A stretch of DNA of 18,064 nt, from the NCBI GenBank assembly GCA_005778315.1, contig SXOW01000139.1, forward strand, positions 1-18,064. The letters run 5' to 3'. The notes under the pieces were generated by a model. The model ran no database searches. It worked only from the letters and a program-made list of their open reading frames with translations, and was not told where the DNA came from. Each line of letters opens with the position of its first letter. Position 1 is the stretch's first letter. Source of the DNA: Acidobacteriota bacterium (GTDB lineage Bacteria; Acidobacteriota; Vicinamibacteria; Vicinamibacterales; UBA8438). Positions 15,946 to 18,064 of the stretch are shown here, piece after piece. A program made the translations under genes and the position numbers.

Positions 15946-16800
15946 CTAATGGCTCATCGCGTAGACGATGATGTTGACGGTTATTTCAATCGCGTACGTC
16001 GAATACCGCAGGGGATAGTATGGGCTTTCAGCCCATTCCCATGCATCACCGATATCCGTGTTCCAGTTGATGACCACCATCAACCGGCCGGTTTCGTCGA
16101 AGATGCCCTTGACCTGGGCCTCGTATCCGTCTCGTTCCCACGTGGGTCCGCCCTGGGCGTTCCCGATCGACGGAACTTGCACGAGTTCCTTAATGTTATA
16201 GAAGGTATTGAAGATCGGATGGTTGAGCGGCAAATCGGCAATCTGATATTCAGGCAGCACGCGTTTGATTTCTGCCTCGAAGTTCTGCCACTCGTAGGTG
16301 CCCCAGAAATCGTCGATCATCAAGAACCCGCCGGCCAGCAAGTATTCGCGGAGCCCCTTGACCTCGGCCTCCGTCATGTACATGTTCCCGACCTCGAGCG
16401 CGTAGAGGAACGGGAACCGTCGGATGGCAGGGTCGTCGAGCTGGATGGCGTTCTCCATCTCGAAGGCATCCATGTCAACCAGTCGATCCAGGATGCTGAG
16501 GAACTGGCGATCCGCTTTGGGAAAATCGGTTGCCCAGGCGCCCCCACCCCAACCACGGCCCCCACCGGTGTAGATGGCTCGCGTAAAAAAGAACTCACGC
16601 GCATTCGCACTCGGATTCTTGAGGGTCGGGCGCAGGTCCTCGCGACGGAAGGTGGGTCGCTGCTGCGCCGCGGCGGGGGCGGTGACGCGAGGGGCCAGCC
16701 CCGGGCGTTCGGCTGGCGCCGCTGGCCAGGGGGCTCCCCAACCGGCACCCATGAGGGCCGTGGCGATCACACCCGCGCGGACGAACAACCGTGGCCGCAA
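15946..16800 (-). CDS. DUF4159 domain exported protein (copy A), first gene of the operon
   Basis: The 284-residue product begins with a signal peptide (MRPRLFVRAG, then a hydrophobic core to about residue 28) and a Pro/Ala-rich linker to about residue 60. The DUF4159 domain follows: ATDFPKADRQFLSILDRL (90-107), FPFLYALEVGNMYM, LREYLLAGGFLMIDDFWG (150-167), NWNTDIGDAWEW and the C-terminal NIIVYAMSH. These motifs match copy B at 11734-12510 but the two are clearly diverged, so this is not a recent duplication. There is no cysteine. The start is a TTG (16798-16800) supported by GGGAG 7 nt upstream; no ATG gives a better signal peptide. It is the first gene after the long gene-free region, so its promoter probably drives the whole block. 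The function is unknown. Confidence 0.88.
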   Translation of the reverse strand: MRPRLFVRAGVIATALMGAGWGAPWPAAPAERPGLAPRVTAPAAAQQRPTFRREDLRPTLKNPSANAREFFFTRAIYTGGGRGWGGGAWATDFPKADRQFLSILDRLVDMDAFEMENAIQLDDPAIRRFPFLYALEVGNMYMTEAEVKGLREYLLAGGFLMIDDFWGTYEWQNFEAEIKRVLPEYQIADLPLNHPIFNTFYNIKELVQVPSIGNAQGGPTWERDGYEAQVKGIFDETGRLMVVINWNTDIGDAWEWAESPYYPLRYSTYAIEITVNIIVYAMSH

Positions 16801-17064
16801 GCAACTGCTCCCAGGGAAAGGCCAGACGGCGGACCGGAAGGATCACCGGGTGCAGTCGAGGGCCGCTGTGTTCCGCATGCCGATGTTGCGTCGTGCTCGA
16901 CACCGCCCGGCCTCGCTGGCCGGTCCGCGGGACGAGAATCAACACGGTCCGGGCAGCATAGCACAGGGACGAACCCGCGCCGGTCGCCGCACGGAGCTGG
17001 CCCACTACCGCGCATCCGGGGTCTGACGGTCGGCCTCGTCGCACCGCGAATGGGTCCGAATCAT

Positions 17065-17135
17065 CGTGATCAGGCGTCAGATGACAGCGTCAGCCAGCAT
17101 GCCGCCGAAGCCCTGCATACGCCGTCCTGATCACG
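17065..17135. promoter_or_regulatory. Widely spaced 10-bp inverted repeat, possible operator pair
   Basis: CGTGATCAGG at 17065-17074 and its exact reverse complement CCTGATCACG at 17126-17135 are separated by 51 bp. Each contains the palindrome TGATCA. Two copies of GCGTCAG (17074-17080 and 17087-17093) lie between them. A regulator binding both sites is possible, but no regulator gene is in the window and the role is a guess. Confidence 0.35.
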
Positions 17136-17153
17136 CTGGACAGGTCATCGTCG

Positions 17154-17180
17154 GTGTCGCCAATACGATAGTGTCGCCAA
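17154..17180. promoter_or_regulatory. Direct repeat GTGTCGCCAA, 17-bp period, next to AT-rich patch
   Basis: Two identical copies of GTGTCGCCAA start at 17154 and 17171. On the minus strand they read TTGGCGACAC twice, directly downstream of the AT-rich TTATATTTACT. This arrangement fits activator or repressor sites at a minus-strand promoter, but no convincing -35/-10 pair can be assigned, so it remains a candidate. Confidence 0.35.
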
Positions 17181-17293
17181 GACAGTAAATATAAGGATGC
17201 CGCAGGCTTCCGCGCGGTCCAGCCCGCCCGCGGACCGCTGTCGACAGGCCTGGGCCGGCACGCGGGTCGTGCACGGTGGCCCGTGTGGCACCA

Positions 17294-18064
17294 CTACGGG
17301 AGCGCGAGCGCGATCAGCTCGGGGGCGCCCTGCCCCCCGACCGTCAGCGCCAGATACTGGACACCATCGAGCATGTAGGTCATGGGTGTCCCGATGGCTC
17401 CACCTGCGAGGTCGACCGAGCCTACGACCTGGCCGGTCGCCTTGTCATAGGCCACCAGTCGAGGTCCCCCGTCGCTCCCACCGGCCGTCAGGGCGTGAAT
17501 AAGCAGTGTCTTGGTCAACAAAGGACCGCTGCGGCTGTCATCGCCACCCAAAGGCGGGAGGTCGAGGTCGCGCAGCATCGGGTGGTTTCTCAGTCGGTCG
17601 CCGTTCCCGAGCGGGGTCATCCACACATGCTCGCCGGTGTTCATGTCGATCGCCGTCATCCGCGAATACGGCGGTTTCCACAGTGGGAGCCCCTGCGGCA
17701 TCTCCGGCCGCCGGTCGGGGTTGCCGGCCTCGATGAATGACGCATCGCCCCGGCTGAGGATGTAGTCGAGCGTCGAGGACTCTCCGGGCTGGGGACGCCG
17801 GAACCGCATGACGGAATGGACATTGCGAGACGGCACGTAGAGCAGACCTGTTTCCGGATCGACGGCCGCACCGGACCAGTTCGCGCCGCCGCCCGCGCTC
17901 GGGCGAAAAATGGTGCCCCGCAGCGACAACGGGGTGAAGAGCGGGCCGAGCCGAAATCCCTCGACCGCTTCCACCGCCATCTGTCGTATCTCCGGCGTGA
18001 AATCGACCAGGTCGTCGAGCGTGGCGCCCTGCGTGTCAAACGGCGCCGGCCGCGTCGGGAACGG
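17294..18064 (-). CDS. PQQ-dependent quinoprotein dehydrogenase, C-terminal part
   Basis: The open frame enters from the right edge and gives 256 C-terminal residues. It matches the eight-bladed beta-propeller quinoprotein family (glucose/alcohol dehydrogenase-like): PTRPAPFDTQGATLDDLVDFTPEIR at the edge, then GGGANWSGAAVDPETGLLYVPS, MTAIDMNTGEHVWMTPLG, GPLLTKTLLI, LVAYDKATGQVVGSVDLAGGAIGTPMTY and YLALTVGGQGAPELIAL. These enzymes oxidise sugars or alcohols in the periplasm using pyrroloquinoline quinone. The protein ends soon after the last propeller blade, with no C-terminal cytochrome c domain, so a cytochrome would have to be N-terminal or separate. The N-terminus and signal peptide are outside the window. 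The gene is on the same strand as the operon but separated from it by about 490 bp, and a functional link is not indicated. Confidence 0.9.
   Translation of the reverse strand, partial: PFPTRPAPFDTQGATLDDLVDFTPEIRQMAVEAVEGFRLGPLFTPLSLRGTIFRPSAGGGANWSGAAVDPETGLLYVPSRNVHSVMRFRRPQPGESSTLDYILSRGDASFIEAGNPDRRPEMPQGLPLWKPPYSRMTAIDMNTGEHVWMTPLGNGDRLRNHPMLRDLDLPPLGGDDSRSGPLLTKTLLIHALTAGGSDGGPRLVAYDKATGQVVGSVDLAGGAIGTPMTYMLDGVQYLALTVGGQGAPELIALALP

Larger units (their letters stand above)
16801..17293. other. Gene-free region upstream of the MoxR/VWA operon
   Basis: No open frame here looks like a real gene; those present are GC-driven frames without recognisable domains. The region should hold the end of the quinoprotein transcript and the promoter of the operon. 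I see an AT-rich patch (AGTAAATATAAGG, 17184-17196), short direct and inverted repeats listed separately, and a TGCTATGCT extended -10-like string on the minus strand (16952-16960) with no matching -35. A 5-bp inverted repeat near 17232 (GGTCC...GGACC) has no T tract, so no intrinsic terminator can be called. Confidence 0.6.

Noticed and set aside
15631..17130. A 499-residue plus-strand open frame antisense to the VWA/GATase-like and DUF4159 A genes
   Set aside because: It is Arg/Pro/His-rich without any recognisable domain and overlaps two well-supported genes. Long antisense frames are expected at this GC content.
17197..17502. A small plus-strand frame starting at an ATG preceded by AAGG
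   Set aside because: The apparent ribosome binding site is good, but the product is Arg/Pro-rich with no domain and runs antisense into the quinoprotein gene.

Overview
The window comes from a GC-rich bacterial chromosome in which every credible gene lies on the minus strand, so the genes read from high to low coordinates. The gene content (a MoxR/DUF58/BatA/DUF4159/DUF4175 cluster, GTG and TTG starts, a PQQ dehydrogenase, an S9 peptidase and an M28 lipoprotein) resembles Acidobacteriota, perhaps a Vicinamibacteria-like lineage. That assignment is inferred from gene content; no rRNA or other marker gene is present.

Layout, in transcription order. (1) 18064-17294: C-terminal part of a PQQ-dependent quinoprotein dehydrogenase, cut by the window edge. 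(2) 17293-16801: a gene-free stretch of about 490 bp with short direct and inverted repeats, probably the promoter region of the next operon. (3) 16800-3908: an eight-gene block with gaps of at most about 95 bp and two start/stop overlaps. It encodes DUF4159 protein A, a membrane VWA/GATase-like protein, a secreted caspase-like protein without a catalytic cysteine, DUF4159 protein B, a MoxR AAA+ ATPase, a DUF58 protein, a BatA-type membrane VWA protein, and a 1213-residue DUF4175 membrane coiled-coil protein with poly-Gly and Gln/Gly repeats. A clear intrinsic terminator at 3815-3850 closes it. (4) 3778-1: a separate run of hydrolases and related enzymes: a carboxylesterase/lysophospholipase-like hydrolase, an S9 prolyl oligopeptidase, a gamma-glutamylcyclotransferase-like protein and the start of an M28 peptidase lipoprotein.

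The eight-gene block is the interesting part. The family knowledge is that MoxR ATPases act with VWA proteins as chaperone-like machines. Here one MoxR is encoded with three VWA proteins whose DxSxS metal sites are intact. The exported partners carry enzyme-like folds (GATase-like, caspase-like) yet have no cysteine outside signal peptides or membrane segments. My inference is a cytoplasmic ATPase plus DUF58 module working with a membrane and periplasmic scaffold built from pseudoenzyme domains, a calcium-binding EF-hand protein and a long DUF4175 coiled coil. The function is unknown.

Other notable structure: a 15-bp tandem repeat (about 4.9 copies) spanning the stop codon of the caspase-like gene and the leader of DUF4159 B; a 33-bp in-frame repeat in the DUF4175 gene; and an 8-nt homopolymer in its poly-Gly tract. 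I found no tRNA, rRNA, CRISPR array, insertion sequence or phage genes.
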